Below are positions 20,881 to 30,235 of a stretch of DNA of 64,000 bases, piece by piece. The DNA lies in contig JAJVIL010000003.1 in the NCBI GenBank assembly GCA_022072045.1, forward strand, positions 1 to 64,000, given 5' to 3'. The notes beneath the pieces were generated by a model. The model ran no database searches. It saw only the letters and a list, made by a program, of their open reading frames with translations, and had not been told where the DNA came from. This stretch comes from Burkholderiaceae bacterium. GTDB lineage: Bacteria > Pseudomonadota > Gammaproteobacteria > Burkholderiales > Burkholderiaceae_C. The translations under genes and the position numbers were made by a program. How positions within the stretch are numbered: position 1 is the first letter of the stretch; each line of letters opens with the position of its first letter.

Positions 20881-21732
20881 TTACTTTTCGGTGTCCACCA
20901 GGCCCTTGACGAACCACTTCTGCATCAGCACGACGACCAGCGCCGGAGGGATCATCGCCAGGAGTGCAGTGGCCATCACGACGTTCCACTCGTTGGCCGC
21001 GTCGCCGCCGGCGATCATGCGCTTGATGCCGATCACCACCGGGTACATGTCCTCGCTGGTGGTCACCAGCAGCGGCCACAGGTACTGGTTCCAGCCGTAG
21101 ATGAACTGGATCACGAACAGCGCGGCGATGCTGGTGGCCGACAGTGGCACCAGCACGTCTTTGAAGAAGCGCATCGGGCCGGCGCCGTCGATGCGCGCGG
21201 CCTCGACCAGCTCGTCGGGCACGGTGAGGAAGAACTGGCGGAACAGGAACGTCGCCGTCGCCGAGGCGATCAGCGGGATCGTGAGCCCCGCGTAGCTGTT
21301 GAGCATGCCGAGGTCGGCCACCACCTTGTAGCTCGGCATGATGCGCACCTCGACCGGCAGCATCAGCGTCACGAAGATCGCCCAGAAGAAGAAGTTCTTC
21401 AGCGGGAAGCGGAAGTACACGATCGCGAACGCCGACAGCAGCGAGATCGCGATCTTGCCGACCGTGATGACCAGCGCGCTCACCAGGCTGATCCACATCA
21501 TGCGCGCCACCGGTGCGGTCGACCCCGCGCCGTCGCTGCCGCCGACCAGCGCCGCGCGGAACGACTCCAGCAGGTGGCCGCCCGGCACCAGCGGCATCGG
21601 CACCGCGATGATCTCTTCGGGCGTGTGCGACGCGGCGACCATCGCCAGGTACAGTGGGAACACCACCGCGGCCAGACCGAGCCACATCACCGCGTGGCTC
21701 AGCACCTTCAGCGACAGGCTGCGCTCGACCAT
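20881..21732 (-). CDS. ugpE: sn-glycerol-3-phosphate ABC transporter permease UgpE
   Basis: This inner-membrane permease has 283 residues and about six membrane segments. It contains the EAA loop that docks on UgpC ([20 protein letters not shown]) and the carbohydrate-uptake permease ending ([20 protein letters not shown]). The region after the first membrane segment ([23 protein letters not shown]) is typical of UgpE. Its ATG at 21732 overlaps the ugpA stop by one base (TGATG), which indicates translational coupling. Confidence 0.94.
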   Translation of the reverse strand: MVERSLSLKVLSHAVMWLGLAAVVFPLYLAMVAASHTPEEIIAVPMPLVPGGHLLESFRAALVGGSDGAGSTAPVARMMWISLVSALVITVGKIAISLLSAFAIVYFRFPLKNFFFWAIFVTLMLPVEVRIMPSYKVVADLGMLNSYAGLTIPLIASATATFLFRQFFLTVPDELVEAARIDGAGPMRFFKDVLVPLSATSIAALFVIQFIYGWNQYLWPLLVTTSEDMYPVVIGIKRMIAGGDAANEWNVVMATALLAMIPPALVVVLMQKWFVKGLVDTEK

Positions 21733-22619
21733 CAGTACTGCACCTTCTTCTCGACCCAGCGGAACTGCACCACGGTGAGCGCGATGACGATCACCATCAG
21801 CACCACCGACTGCGCCGCCGAGCCGCCGAGGTCGCCGTTCTTCACGCCGTCGTTGAACACCTTGTAGACGAGGATCATCGTGTCCTGGCCCGGCCCGCCC
21901 TGCGTGGTGGCGTCGATGATCGCGAAGGTGTCGAAGAACGCGTAGACGACGTTGATCACCAGCAGGAAGAAGGTGGTCGGCGACAGCAGCGGAAACTGCA
22001 CAGTGCGAAAGCGCCGCCAGGCACCGGCGCCGTCGATCGCCGCGGCCTCGATCAGCGACTTCGGGATCGACTGCAGCCCCGCGAGGAAGAACAGGAAGTT
22101 GTACGAGATCTGCTTCCACACCGCGGCCATCACGATCAGCGCCACCGCGTCGCCGGAGTCGAGCAGCGGGTTCCAACCGAACCCGACCTGGCCCAGCGCC
22201 CAGGCCACGACGCCCAGCGTCGGCGAGAACATGAACAGCCAGAGCACGCCGGCGACCGCCGGGGCGACGGCGTACGGCACGATCAGGAAGGTCTTGTAGA
22301 ACAGTGCGCCGCGCACGATGCGGTCGGCGAACACCGCCAGCGCGAGCGAGATCGCGATGCCCGAGACCGCCACCGCGAGCGAGAAGAACGCGGTGATGCG
22401 GAACGACGCGAGATACCCGGAGTCGGCGAACAGGGTGCGGAAATTGTCGAAGCCGACCCACGACACCGACAGGCCGAACGCGTCCTGCAGCTGGAACGAC
22501 TGCACCAGCGCCTGCGCCGCCGGCCAGTAGAAGAACACGCCGATGACCGCTGCCTGCGGCGCCAGCAGCAGCCACGGCAGCCAGGGAGAGCGAAAGAGAA
22601 CGCGTTTCTCGGCGGCCAT
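21732..22619 (-). CDS. ugpA: sn-glycerol-3-phosphate ABC transporter permease UgpA
   Basis: UgpA (295 residues) is the second permease, with about six membrane segments. The first is [20 protein letters not shown], and the EAA motif is [20 protein letters not shown]. The segment [20 protein letters not shown] and the end [13 protein letters not shown] are UgpA-like. The start [16 protein letters not shown] at 22619 follows a 123-base spacer after ugpB that contains two hairpins. It pairs with UgpE to form the translocation path. Confidence 0.94.
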   Translation of the reverse strand: MAAEKRVLFRSPWLPWLLLAPQAAVIGVFFYWPAAQALVQSFQLQDAFGLSVSWVGFDNFRTLFADSGYLASFRITAFFSLAVAVSGIAISLALAVFADRIVRGALFYKTFLIVPYAVAPAVAGVLWLFMFSPTLGVVAWALGQVGFGWNPLLDSGDAVALIVMAAVWKQISYNFLFFLAGLQSIPKSLIEAAAIDGAGAWRRFRTVQFPLLSPTTFFLLVINVVYAFFDTFAIIDATTQGGPGQDTMILVYKVFNDGVKNGDLGGSAAQSVVLMVIVIALTVVQFRWVEKKVQY

Positions 22620-22649
22620 CGGCGGGCGCTCGTTGTTCTGGCTAGGCGA

Positions 22650-22726
22650 CTCCCCGCGCCGCGGGGAGAGGCCGCGCGAGGGGCGCCGACGTGAGGGCTG
22701 CCGACGCCGCCGCTGGCGCCGTCGGC
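22650..22726 (-). promoter_or_regulatory. Two hairpins in the ugpB-ugpA spacer
   Basis: The spacer has a perfect CTCCCCGC/GCGGGGAG stem of 8 bp with a GCC loop (22650-22668). It also has a GCCGACG/CGTCGGC 7-bp stem with a longer loop (22700-22726). On the minus strand both lie after the ugpB stop and before ugpA. In binding-protein operons such structures commonly protect the 5' message or reduce read-through, giving excess binding protein; that role is inferred here. Confidence 0.5.
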
Positions 22727-22742
22727 TGTGCGGACAAGGGCA

Positions 22743-24059
22743 TCAGCCCTTGTTCGCCGCCTGGAAGCGCTCGAGTTGCTCGTCGCCGCGCTTGATCGCT
22801 GCGTCGAGCGCCTCTTTCGGGGTCTTCTTGCCCGTCCAGATCTGCTCGGTCTCCTCGTCGATGATGGTGCGGATCTGGTTGAAGTTGCCCAGCCGGATGC
22901 CACGCGACTTGTCGGTCGTCTTGCGGATCATCTGGGTCACCGCGACGTCGGTGCCGGGGTGCTCCTTGTAGAAGCCCGACTTGTCGGTCAATTCGTAGGC
23001 GGCGGTGGTGATCGGCAGGTAGCCGGTGCGCTTGTGGCTGGCCGACTGCACCTCGGGCTGCGACAGGTACTTGAAGAACGCGGCCACGCCCTTGTACGTC
23101 TCGGGCTTCTTGCCGCCCATCACCCACAGGCTGGCGCCGCCGATGATGGTGTTCTGCGGCGCGCCGGGCACGTCGGGGTAGTACGGCAGGGTCGAGATGC
23201 CGTACGCGAACTTGGCCTCCTTGGCCACGCGCGCGTACAGGCCCGACGAGCCGGTCATCATCGCGCACTCGCCCGAGGGGAAGCTGACGTCGGCCTTGTT
23301 GTCGCGGCCCTTGTAGACGAACAGGCCTTGCTTGCTCATGTTGGACAGGTTGTCGAAGTGGCGCACGTGCAGCGGCGAGCCGAACGCCAGCCGCGCGCCG
23401 AGGCCGCCGAAGCCGTTGTTCAGCGTGGCGAACAGCACGTTGTGCCAGGTCGAGAAGCTCTCGAGCTGCGTCCAGCTGATCCAGCTCGTGGTGAAGGGGC
23501 ACTTGTGGCCGCTGGCCTTGAGCTTGGCCGCGGCCAGCACCACTTCGGGCCAGGTCTTGGGCGCCGTGTTGGGGTCGAGCCCGGCGGCCTTGAAGGCGTC
23601 CTTGTTGTAGTAGAAGACGGTGGTCGAGCTGTTGAACGGCAGCGACAGCATCTGGCCGTTGGGCGCCGTGTAGTAGCCGGCCACCGCGGGGATGTAGACC
23701 TTGGGGTCGAACTTCGCGCCGCCCATCGTCATCACCTCGGACACCGGCTTGATCGCGCCCTTGCTGGCCATCATCGTCGCGGTGCCGACCTCGTACACCT
23801 GCAGGATGTCGGGCGCGGTGCCGGCGCGGAAGGCGGCGATGCCGGCCGTCAGCGTCTCGCCGTAGGTGCCCTTGTAGGTGGGCACCACGACGTACTCCTT
23901 CTGCTTGGAGTTGAAGTCCTTGGCCAGGTCGGCGACCCATTCGCCGAGCGGCCCGCTCATCGCGTGCCACCACTGCACCTGGACCTGGGCCTGCGCGGAG
24001 CCGGCGGCTGCGAGGCCGGCGATGAGCGATGCGCTCAGTACGACATTTCTGCGGTTCAT
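22743..24059 (-). CDS. ugpB: sn-glycerol-3-phosphate ABC transporter substrate-binding protein
   Basis: UgpB (438 residues) is the periplasmic binding protein for G3P and glycerophosphodiesters. The Sec signal is MNRRNVVLSASLIAGLAAAGSAQA. The mature protein opens VQVQWWHAMSGPLGEWV, a UgpB hallmark, and continues with VPTYKGTYGETLTAGIAAFR, LPFNSSTTVFYYNKDAFKAA and WISWTQLESFSTWHN. The C-terminus (GNFNQIRTIIDEETEQIWTG) also fits. ATG 24059 has GGAGAG upstream. It is the first gene of the operon. The 219-base divergent gap to the FAD/Fe-S gene must contain both promoters; I saw no clear Pho box. Confidence 0.95.
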   Translation of the reverse strand: MNRRNVVLSASLIAGLAAAGSAQAQVQVQWWHAMSGPLGEWVADLAKDFNSKQKEYVVVPTYKGTYGETLTAGIAAFRAGTAPDILQVYEVGTATMMASKGAIKPVSEVMTMGGAKFDPKVYIPAVAGYYTAPNGQMLSLPFNSSTTVFYYNKDAFKAAGLDPNTAPKTWPEVVLAAAKLKASGHKCPFTTSWISWTQLESFSTWHNVLFATLNNGFGGLGARLAFGSPLHVRHFDNLSNMSKQGLFVYKGRDNKADVSFPSGECAMMTGSSGLYARVAKEAKFAYGISTLPYYPDVPGAPQNTIIGGASLWVMGGKKPETYKGVAAFFKYLSQPEVQSASHKRTGYLPITTAAYELTDKSGFYKEHPGTDVAVTQMIRKTTDKSRGIRLGNFNQIRTIIDEETEQIWTGKKTPKEALDAAIKRGDEQLERFQAANKG

Positions 24060-24278
24060 GAACTCTCCGTTGAGGGGCGCGGCCACTCGCAAATCGGCGA
24101 TCAGCGGCCTGCCTGATTGAGCCCCGAGTTTTGTCACGGATGGTGCATCCGCGGCAACGGGGATAACCCGCCGCAGTGCAGCACGGCCGCGGCCGTGGCG
24201 TTGCTGCGCTGCGGTACGATGCGGGCCCGACGGGCGGCCACGCGCGCGGGGCATCGAACCGACACGTCCGCGCGCCGC

Positions 24279-27200
24279 ATGAACGCACCGCATCCGCTGC
24301 CGCACCCGCCGCAGGCCGGCGCGGATGCGCGCGACGCGGAAGCGCCGCGACTGCGGGAGATCCCCTACAACTACACGTCGTACGCCGATCGCGAGATCGT
24401 GATCCGGCTGCTCGGCGAGCGCGCTTGGGGCCTGCTGTCGCGCCTGCGCGGCGAGCGCCACACCGGCCGCTCGGCGCGCATGCTGTACGAGGTGCTGGGC
24501 GACATCTGGGTCGTGCAGCGCAACCCGTACCTCGAGGAGGATCTGCTTCACAACCCCAAACGCCGGCGCGCGCTGATCGACGCGCTGTCGCACCGGCTGG
24601 CCGAGGTCGAGAAGCGGCGCACGCCGGCGGACGACGCCGAGCGCGACGCCGCGGTCGGCGAACTGCTGGCGCTCGCGCAGCAGGCGGTGCGCGCGTTCGC
24701 GGGCCACTTCTCGACAGTGTGGGATCTGCGCCGGCGCGCGCGACGGGCGCTGGCGCGTTGCACCGGCCGGCACAACATCAAGTTCGACCCGCTGTCGCGC
24801 GTGTCGCACGTGACCGACGCCACCGACTGGCGCGTGGAGTACCCCTTCGTCGTGCTGACGCCCGACGGCGAGGGCGAGGTCGCGGCGCTGGTGGGCGGCT
24901 GCATCGAGCTGGGGCTGACGATCGTGCCGCGCGGCGGCGGCACCGGCTACACCGGCGGCGCGATTCCGCTGAGTTGGCGCAGCGCGGTCATCAACACCGA
25001 GAAGCTCGAAGGCATGGGCCGCGTCGAGCTGAGCACGCTGCCCGGCGTCGACGCGCCGGTGCCGACGCTGCGCACCGAGGCCGGCGTGGTCACCCAGCGC
25101 GTGGCCGACGCCGCCGAGGCGGCGGGCTATGTGTTCGCCGTCGACCCCACGTCGGCCGAGGCGAGCTGCATCGGCGGCAACATCGCGATGAACGCCGGCG
25201 GCAAGAAGGCGGTGCTGTGGGGCACCGCGCTCGACAACCTGGCGAGCTGGCGCATGGTCACGCCGCAAGGGCGCTGGCTCGAGGTGGAGAGGCTGAACCA
25301 CAACCTCGGCAAGATCCACGACGCGCCGACCGCGAGCTTCGAGCTGCGCTGGTTCGACGCCGCGGGTCGCAGCGTCGAACGGACCGAGCGGCTCGACATC
25401 CCCGGCGCTCGCTTTCGCAAGGAGGGCCTCGGCAAGGATGTCACCGACAAGTTCCTCGCCGGCCTGCCCGGGGTGCAGAAGGAGGGCTGCGACGGCCTCA
25501 TCACCTCGGCGACCTGGGTCCTGCACCGCATGCCGCCGCACGTGCGAACGGTGTGCCTCGAGTTCTTCGGCAACCCGCGCGAGGCGGTGCCGTCGATCGT
25601 CGAGATCAAGGCGTTCATGTTCGCGCAGCAGCGCCAGGGCGGGGCGATCCTCGCAGGCCTGGAGCACCTCGACGACCGCTACCTGAAGGCGGTTGACTAC
25701 GCCACCAAGAGCAAGCGCGGCGGGCGCGGCGGCGCGCTACCGAAGATGGTGCTGATCGGCGACATCGTCGGCGACGACGACGCCGCGGTGGCGCGCGCGG
25801 CCAGCGAGGTGGTGCGCATCGCCAACAGCCGCGCCGGCGAGGGCTTCGTCGCGGTCGGCGCCGACGCGCGGCGCAAGTTCTGGCTCGACCGCAAGCGCAC
25901 CGCAGCGATCGCGCGCCACACCAACGCCTTCAAGATCAACGAAGACGTGGTGATCCCGCTCGAGCGCATGGCCGAGTACACGCTGGGCATCGAGCGCATC
26001 AACATCGAGCTGAGCCTGGCCAACAAGCTCGAGCTGCTCGATCGCCTCGAGCGGTGGTTCGCCGCCGGCTCGCTGCCGCTGGGCCGCAGCGACGATGCGC
26101 GCGAGATCCCGAGCGCCGAGCTGCTCGACGACCGCGTGCAGCAGGCGCTGCAGCTTCTGCGCGAAACGCGAGCGCTGTGGCAAGGCTGGCTCGATACGCT
26201 CGACCGCGCGCCGCGCGCCGGCGAGCGCGGCGTGTTCGAGCAGCTGCAGGACCACTCATTGCGCGCGTCGTGGAAGCGCCAGGTGCTGCAGCCGCTGCGC
26301 GAGCTGTTCGCCGGTGGCGCGTTCGCACCGATCCTCGAGCAGTGCCAGCGCATGCACAAAGCGGTGCTGCACGGCCGGCTGTGGGTGGCGCTGCACATGC
26401 ACGCCGGCGACGGCAACGTGCACACCAACATCCCGGTCAACAGCGACGACTACCGCATGCTGCAGACCGCGCACCGCGTGGTGGCGCGGGTGATGGCGCT
26501 GGCGCGCAGCCTGGGCGGCGTGATCTCGGGCGAGCACGGCATCGGCATCACCAAGCTCGAGTTTCTGAGCGACGACGAATTGCGCGACTTCGCCGAGTAC
26601 AAGGCGCGCGTCGATCCGCAGGGGCGCTTCAACAAGGGCAAGCTGCTGCGCGGCGCGGCGTTGGCGCCGCTGGGCGACGACGTGCGCTCGGCCGACCTCG
26701 CGCACGCCTACACGCCGAGCTTCGGGCTGATGGGGCACGAGTCGCTGATCATGCAGCGCAGCGACATCGGCGCCATCAGCGACTCGATCAAGGACTGCCT
26801 GCGCTGCGGCAAGTGCAAGCCGGTGTGCGCCACCCACGTGCCGCGCGCCAACCTGCTGTACAGCCCGCGCAACAAGATCCTCGCCACGTCGCTGCTGATC
26901 GAGGCCTTTCTCTACGAGGAGCAGACGCGGCGCGGCATCAGCCTGCGCCACTGGGAGGAGTTCGAGGACGTCGCCGACCACTGCACCGTGTGCCACAAGT
27001 GCGCCGCGCCGTGCCCGGTGAGAATCGATTTCGGCAACGTGTCGATGAACATGCGCAACCTGCTGCGCAAGATGGGGCGCAAGAGCTTCCGCCCCGGCCA
27101 GGCGGCCGCGATGTTCATGCTCAACGCCACCCGGCCGGAGACGATCCGCCTGGCGCGGCGGCTGCTGGTGAACCTCGGCTTCAAGGCGCAGCGCGCCGCG

Positions 27201-28199
27201 GCCGACGTGTTGCGCCTGGCCGGCACGCGGCAGACCAGCCGGCCGCCGGCCTCGGTGGGCGCGGCGCCGCTGCGCGAGCAGGTGATCCACTTCGTCAACA
27301 AGAAGCTGCCGGGCGGCCTGCCCAAGCGCACCGCGCGCGCGCTGCTCGACATCGAAGACAAGCACTACGTGCCGATCATCCGCGACCCGGCGGCCACCAG
27401 CGCCGAGAGCGAGGCGGTGTTCTACTTTCCCGGCTGCGGCTCGGAGCGCCTGTTCTCGCAGGTGGGGCTGGCGACGCAGGCAATGCTGTGGCGCGCCGGC
27501 GTGCAGACGGTGCTGCCGCCGGGCTACCTGTGCTGCGGCTATCCGCAGCGCGGCGGCGGGCAGTTCGAGCGCGCCGAGCAGATGGTCACCGACAACCGCG
27601 TGCTGTTCCACCGCGTGGCCAACACGCTGAACTACCTCGACATCAAGACGGTGGTGGTGAGCTGCGGCACCTGCTACGACCAGCTCGAGAGCTACGAGTT
27701 CGACAAGATCTTCCCCGGCAGCCGGATGATCGACATCCACGAGCTTCTATTGGAGAAGGGCATCGCGCTGCCGGCGGCGGGCGCCTACCTCTACCACGAG
27801 CCGTGCCACAACCCGATGAAGCTGCGCGATTCGATGCTCACCGTGAAGGCGCTGGTCGGCGACGCGGTGATCAAGAACGACCGCTGCTGCGGCGAGAGCG
27901 GCACCTTCGGCATCGCGCGGCCCGACATCGCGACCCAGGTGCGCTTTCGCAAGGAGGAGGAGATCCGCAAGGACGAGGCGGCGTTGCGCGCGCGCGGCGC
28001 GCAGGGCGACCTGAAGATGCTGACCTCGTGCCCGAGCTGCCTGCAGGGCCTGTCGCGCTACCAGGGCGACCTGCAAAGCGGGTTGCTGCAGGCCGACTAC
28101 ATCGTGGTCGAGATGGCGCGCCGGCTGCTCGGCGAGAGCTGGATGGAAGACTACGTCGCGCGCGCCAACGCCGGGGGCATCGAGCGCGTGCTGGTCTAA
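24279..28199 (+). CDS. Giant FAD-linked oxidase / Fe-S oxidoreductase with N-terminal DUF3683
   Basis: This is a 1306-residue fusion. An N-terminal DUF3683-like region ([20 protein letters not shown]) precedes a GlcD/D-lactate-dehydrogenase-type FAD domain (about 180-800) with [16 protein letters not shown] and the cap ending [12 protein letters not shown] and [14 protein letters not shown] two-cluster 4Fe-4S module follows ([11 protein letters not shown] about 840; [12 protein letters not shown] about 901). Two CCG-type domains end the protein ([40 protein letters not shown]). Family knowledge suggests oxidation of a 2-hydroxyacid with electrons passed to the quinone pool; the substrate is unknown. 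ATG 24279 fits best; the ORF extension from 24117 is probably untranslated. Confidence 0.88.
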   Translation: MNAPHPLPHPPQAGADARDAEAPRLREIPYNYTSYADREIVIRLLGERAWGLLSRLRGERHTGRSARMLYEVLGDIWVVQRNPYLEEDLLHNPKRRRALIDALSHRLAEVEKRRTPADDAERDAAVGELLALAQQAVRAFAGHFSTVWDLRRRARRALARCTGRHNIKFDPLSRVSHVTDATDWRVEYPFVVLTPDGEGEVAALVGGCIELGLTIVPRGGGTGYTGGAIPLSWRSAVINTEKLEGMGRVELSTLPGVDAPVPTLRTEAGVVTQRVADAAEAAGYVFAVDPTSAEASCIGGNIAMNAGGKKAVLWGTALDNLASWRMVTPQGRWLEVERLNHNLGKIHDAPTASFELRWFDAAGRSVERTERLDIPGARFRKEGLGKDVTDKFLAGLPGVQKEGCDGLITSATWVLHRMPPHVRTVCLEFFGNPREAVPSIVEIKAFMFAQQRQGGAILAGLEHLDDRYLKAVDYATKSKRGGRGGALPKMVLIGDIVGDDDAAVARAASEVVRIANSRAGEGFVAVGADARRKFWLDRKRTAAIARHTNAFKINEDVVIPLERMAEYTLGIERINIELSLANKLELLDRLERWFAAGSLPLGRSDDAREIPSAELLDDRVQQALQLLRETRALWQGWLDTLDRAPRAGERGVFEQLQDHSLRASWKRQVLQPLRELFAGGAFAPILEQCQRMHKAVLHGRLWVALHMHAGDGNVHTNIPVNSDDYRMLQTAHRVVARVMALARSLGGVISGEHGIGITKLEFLSDDELRDFAEYKARVDPQGRFNKGKLLRGAALAPLGDDVRSADLAHAYTPSFGLMGHESLIMQRSDIGAISDSIKDCLRCGKCKPVCATHVPRANLLYSPRNKILATSLLIEAFLYEEQTRRGISLRHWEEFEDVADHCTVCHKCAAPCPVRIDFGNVSMNMRNLLRKMGRKSFRPGQAAAMFMLNATRPETIRLARRLLVNLGFKAQRAAADVLRLAGTRQTSRPPASVGAAPLREQVIHFVNKKLPGGLPKRTARALLDIEDKHYVPIIRDPAATSAESEAVFYFPGCGSERLFSQVGLATQAMLWRAGVQTVLPPGYLCCGYPQRGGGQFERAEQMVTDNRVLFHRVANTLNYLDIKTVVVSCGTCYDQLESYEFDKIFPGSRMIDIHELLLEKGIALPAAGAYLYHEPCHNPMKLRDSMLTVKALVGDAVIKNDRCCGESGTFGIARPDIATQVRFRKEEEIRKDEAALRARGAQGDLKMLTSCPSCLQGLSRYQGDLQSGLLQADYIVVEMARRLLGESWMEDYVARANAGGIERVLV

Positions 28200-28210
28200 G
28201 CGCCCGGCTG

Positions 28211-28627
28211 TCAGCGGCGCAACTTGCCGAAGTTGCTTGCGGGCTGCGTATCGGCGAAGCCGTGCGCCGCGGGTTGGCCGGCATCGGCGGCGTCGAGCTG
28301 TGCCACCAGGTCGGCGCGGGCCTTTTCCTGCGCCGCCTTGGCGGCCGCCGCCGCGGCGGCCTGGGCGCGTGCCGACGCCGCGGCGTTCTGGATCACGCCG
28401 TCGCGCTTGGCCTCCGACAGCGCCTGCTGCAGCGCCTCGACCTGCTGGCGCGATTGCACGGCCAGCTCCTGGGCGCTGTGCTTGGCGCGCTCGGCCTGCT
28501 CGACCTGCGCGCTGGCCAGCGCCAGCTTGGTGCGGTAGTGCAGCGAGGCGGCCAGCCAGGCCACGCCGCCACCGGCCGCCGTGGCGGCGACGACGAACAG
28601 CGCGGAAGACAACGACAGCGTGGACAT
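28211..28627 (-). CDS. Membrane-anchored coiled-coil protein, unknown function
   Basis: This 138-residue protein has an N-terminal hydrophobic anchor (STLSLSSALFVVAATAAGGGVAWLA), then a long Ala/Gln/Glu-rich helical region (about 40-115) that should form a coiled coil, then a polar tail DTQPASNFGKLRR. I do not recognise the family. ATG 28627 with a GGGAG-type site upstream is preferred to the start at 28681. It converges with the giant FAD/Fe-S gene (11 bases between stops) and is divergent from DUF971. The 246-base gap between them shows no further gene. Confidence 0.6.
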   Translation of the reverse strand: MSTLSLSSALFVVAATAAGGGVAWLAASLHYRTKLALASAQVEQAERAKHSAQELAVQSRQQVEALQQALSEAKRDGVIQNAAASARAQAAAAAAAKAAQEKARADLVAQLDAADAGQPAAHGFADTQPASNFGKLRR

Positions 28628-28839
28628 GCTGGGCTCCCTGAAGCGGCCTGCGACCGCCGATCGATCGCACTGCGCGACCATAGCGCGCGATGCTCACAGC
28701 GTGCTGCGAACAATTGCGCGCGACAAAGCGGTGCATCGCTGCGCGCTCTCATCGGGATCGATGGCGATCGATGCAGGCGTTGCGGTGCGCCGCGAACCGT
28801 GCCGTTTGCACGCATTCGGTAGGGCCGATTCGTTGGGAC

Positions 28840-28845
28840 TAAACT
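28840..28845 (+). promoter_or_regulatory. Candidate -10 element upstream of DUF971-ubiE
   Basis: TAAACT within GGGACTAAACTGCCCC lies 29 bases before the DUF971 ATG. The identical core CTAAACTGCCC occurs upstream of secA at 13445-13455. Both are placed as -10 boxes would be; no -35 with correct spacing is obvious. Confidence 0.3.
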
Positions 28846-28873
28846 GCCCCGCGATCGATAAGGATCGAGACCC

Positions 28874-29278
28874 ATGTCGCAGAGTTCACCCAGCCCCGTC
28901 TCGCTCACGCTGCACCAGGAGTCGCGCGTGCTCGAAGTCGCGTTCTCCGACGGGCAGAGTTTTCGCCTGCCGTTCGAGCTGATGCGGGTGTATTCGCCGT
29001 CGGCCGAGGTGCAGGGGCACGGCCCGGGGCAGGAAGTGCTGCAGACCGGCAAGCGAGCGGTGGGGATCAACGACGTCGAGATGGTCGGCCAGTACGCCGT
29101 CCGGCCGACGTTCTCCGACGGCCACGAGTCGGGCATCTTCAGCTGGAGCTACCTCTACGAGCTGGGCAGCCAGCAGCAGGCGTACTGGGATCGCTACCTG
29201 GCCCGGCTGGCCGAGGCGGGCGTCGACCGCGACGCGCCGATGGGAGCCGCCCGCGCCGCGGGCTGCGGGCACCACTAG
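28874..29278 (+). CDS. DUF971 (gamma-butyrobetaine hydroxylase-like N-terminal) protein
   Basis: This 134-residue DUF971 protein contains VSLTLHQESRVLEVAFSDGQ, FRLPFELMRVYSPSAEVQGHG, VGINDVEMVGQYAVRPTFSDGH and SGIFSWSYLYELG, the standard family core. Similar small domains occur at the N-terminus of gamma-butyrobetaine hydroxylase and in Fe-S maturation proteins; the bacterial stand-alone form has no proven activity. The C-terminal GCGHH tail could bind metal but that is speculative. ubiE starts nine bases later. Confidence 0.88.
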   Translation: MSQSSPSPVSLTLHQESRVLEVAFSDGQSFRLPFELMRVYSPSAEVQGHGPGQEVLQTGKRAVGINDVEMVGQYAVRPTFSDGHESGIFSWSYLYELGSQQQAYWDRYLARLAEAGVDRDAPMGAARAAGCGHH

Positions 29279-29287
29279 CGCGCGGCG

Positions 29288-30019
29288 GTGAGCCAGACCC
29301 ACTTCGGCTACAGCCAGGTCGACGAGCGCGACAAGCCGCGCCGCGTGCGCGCGGTGTTCGACTCGGTGGCGGCCAAGTACGACCTGATGAACGACCTGAT
29401 GTCGCTCGGCCTGCACCGGGTGTGGAAGGCCTATGCGGTGGCCGTGGCCGCACCGAAGCCGGGCGACCGCGTGCTCGACGTCGCCGCGGGCACCGGCGAC
29501 CTGACCGCTGCGCTGGCCAGGCGCGTGGGGCCGAGCGGTTTCGTGGTGCACACCGACATCAACGAGGCCATGCTGCGCGTCGGGCGCGACCGTCTGCTCG
29601 ACGCCGGCCTGAGCCTGCCCAGCACGCTGTGCGATGCCGAGGCGCTGCCCTTCGCCTCAGGCAGTTTCGATCTCGTGTGCGTGGCCTTCGGCCTGCGCAA
29701 CATGACGGGCAAGGACCGCGCGCTGCGCGAGATGGCGCGCGTGCTGAAGCCGGGCGGCAAGCTGGTGGTGCTCGAGTTCTCCAAGGTCGCCGAGCCGCTG
29801 CGCAGGCCGTACGACTGGTACTCGTTCAAGGTGCTGCCGCGGCTGGGGCAGTGGGTGGCCGGCGACGGCGACAGCTACCGCTACCTCGCCGAGTCGATCC
29901 GGATGCATCCGCCGCAGGTGGAGCTGAAGGCGATGATGAAGGACGCGGGGTTCGGCCACGTCGACGTGCACAACCTCAGTGCTGGGGTGGTGGCGGTGCA
30001 CGTGGGGTTGCGCTGCTAG
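29288..30019 (+). CDS. ubiE: Ubiquinone/menaquinone C-methyltransferase UbiE
   Basis: This SAM-dependent methyltransferase (243 residues) performs the C-methylation in ubiquinone synthesis. The start [20 protein letters not shown], then [20 protein letters not shown], the SAM motif [13 protein letters not shown] (about 61-73), [20 protein letters not shown] and [20 protein letters not shown] are diagnostic. The start is GTG 29288. In Burkholderiales ubiE is usually followed by further ubiquinone genes; here the exopolysaccharide operon follows instead. Confidence 0.95.
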   Translation: MSQTHFGYSQVDERDKPRRVRAVFDSVAAKYDLMNDLMSLGLHRVWKAYAVAVAAPKPGDRVLDVAAGTGDLTAALARRVGPSGFVVHTDINEAMLRVGRDRLLDAGLSLPSTLCDAEALPFASGSFDLVCVAFGLRNMTGKDRALREMARVLKPGGKLVVLEFSKVAEPLRRPYDWYSFKVLPRLGQWVAGDGDSYRYLAESIRMHPPQVELKAMMKDAGFGHVDVHNLSAGVVAVHVGLRC

Positions 30020-30235
30020 CCCCGCCGTAGCGCCGAAATCGGCAGGGGATCTGCCCTGCCGCTGCACTGGCAGGGCGATGCAAGACCGCCCCCGGAATCA
30101 GGGGGGTCGTCTGTGATCCCCCCCCACTGCAGGATTGTTGCAAATTGCTCGCTCACGAGAATCGCCCGTGACTTTTCGCGCGGCGCCACGTGCGTCTGCA
30201 GACCGCACGACTGCGTGCAACAGCGCCTTCCGAAC
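30020..30235 (+). promoter_or_regulatory. Structured leader of the exopolysaccharide operon
   Basis: This 216-base gap between ubiE and the first polysaccharide gene carries two three-part switches. In the first, CCCTGCC (30054-30060) can pair with GGCAGGG upstream (30041-30047) or with GGCAGGG downstream (30069-30075); each hairpin is 8 bp. In the second, GGGGGG (30101-30106) can pair with CCCCC (30089-30093) or with CCCCCCCC (30118-30125). Mutually exclusive hairpins are typical of attenuators and riboswitch-like leaders, but no known class is recognised. The first hairpin could also simply terminate ubiE, although it lacks a T-tract. Confidence 0.45.

Noticed and set aside
22743-25667. 974-residue minus-strand ORF that contains ugpB
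   Set aside because: Only the last 438 residues are UgpB, with a proper signal peptide and ribosome site at 24059; the rest is antisense to the FAD/Fe-S gene.
30068-30083. Sigma54-like -24/-12 sequence TGGCAGGGCGATGCAA before the exopolysaccharide operon
   Set aside because: The GG to GC distance is one base shorter than the strict sigma54 spacing, and the bases are part of the hairpin arms.
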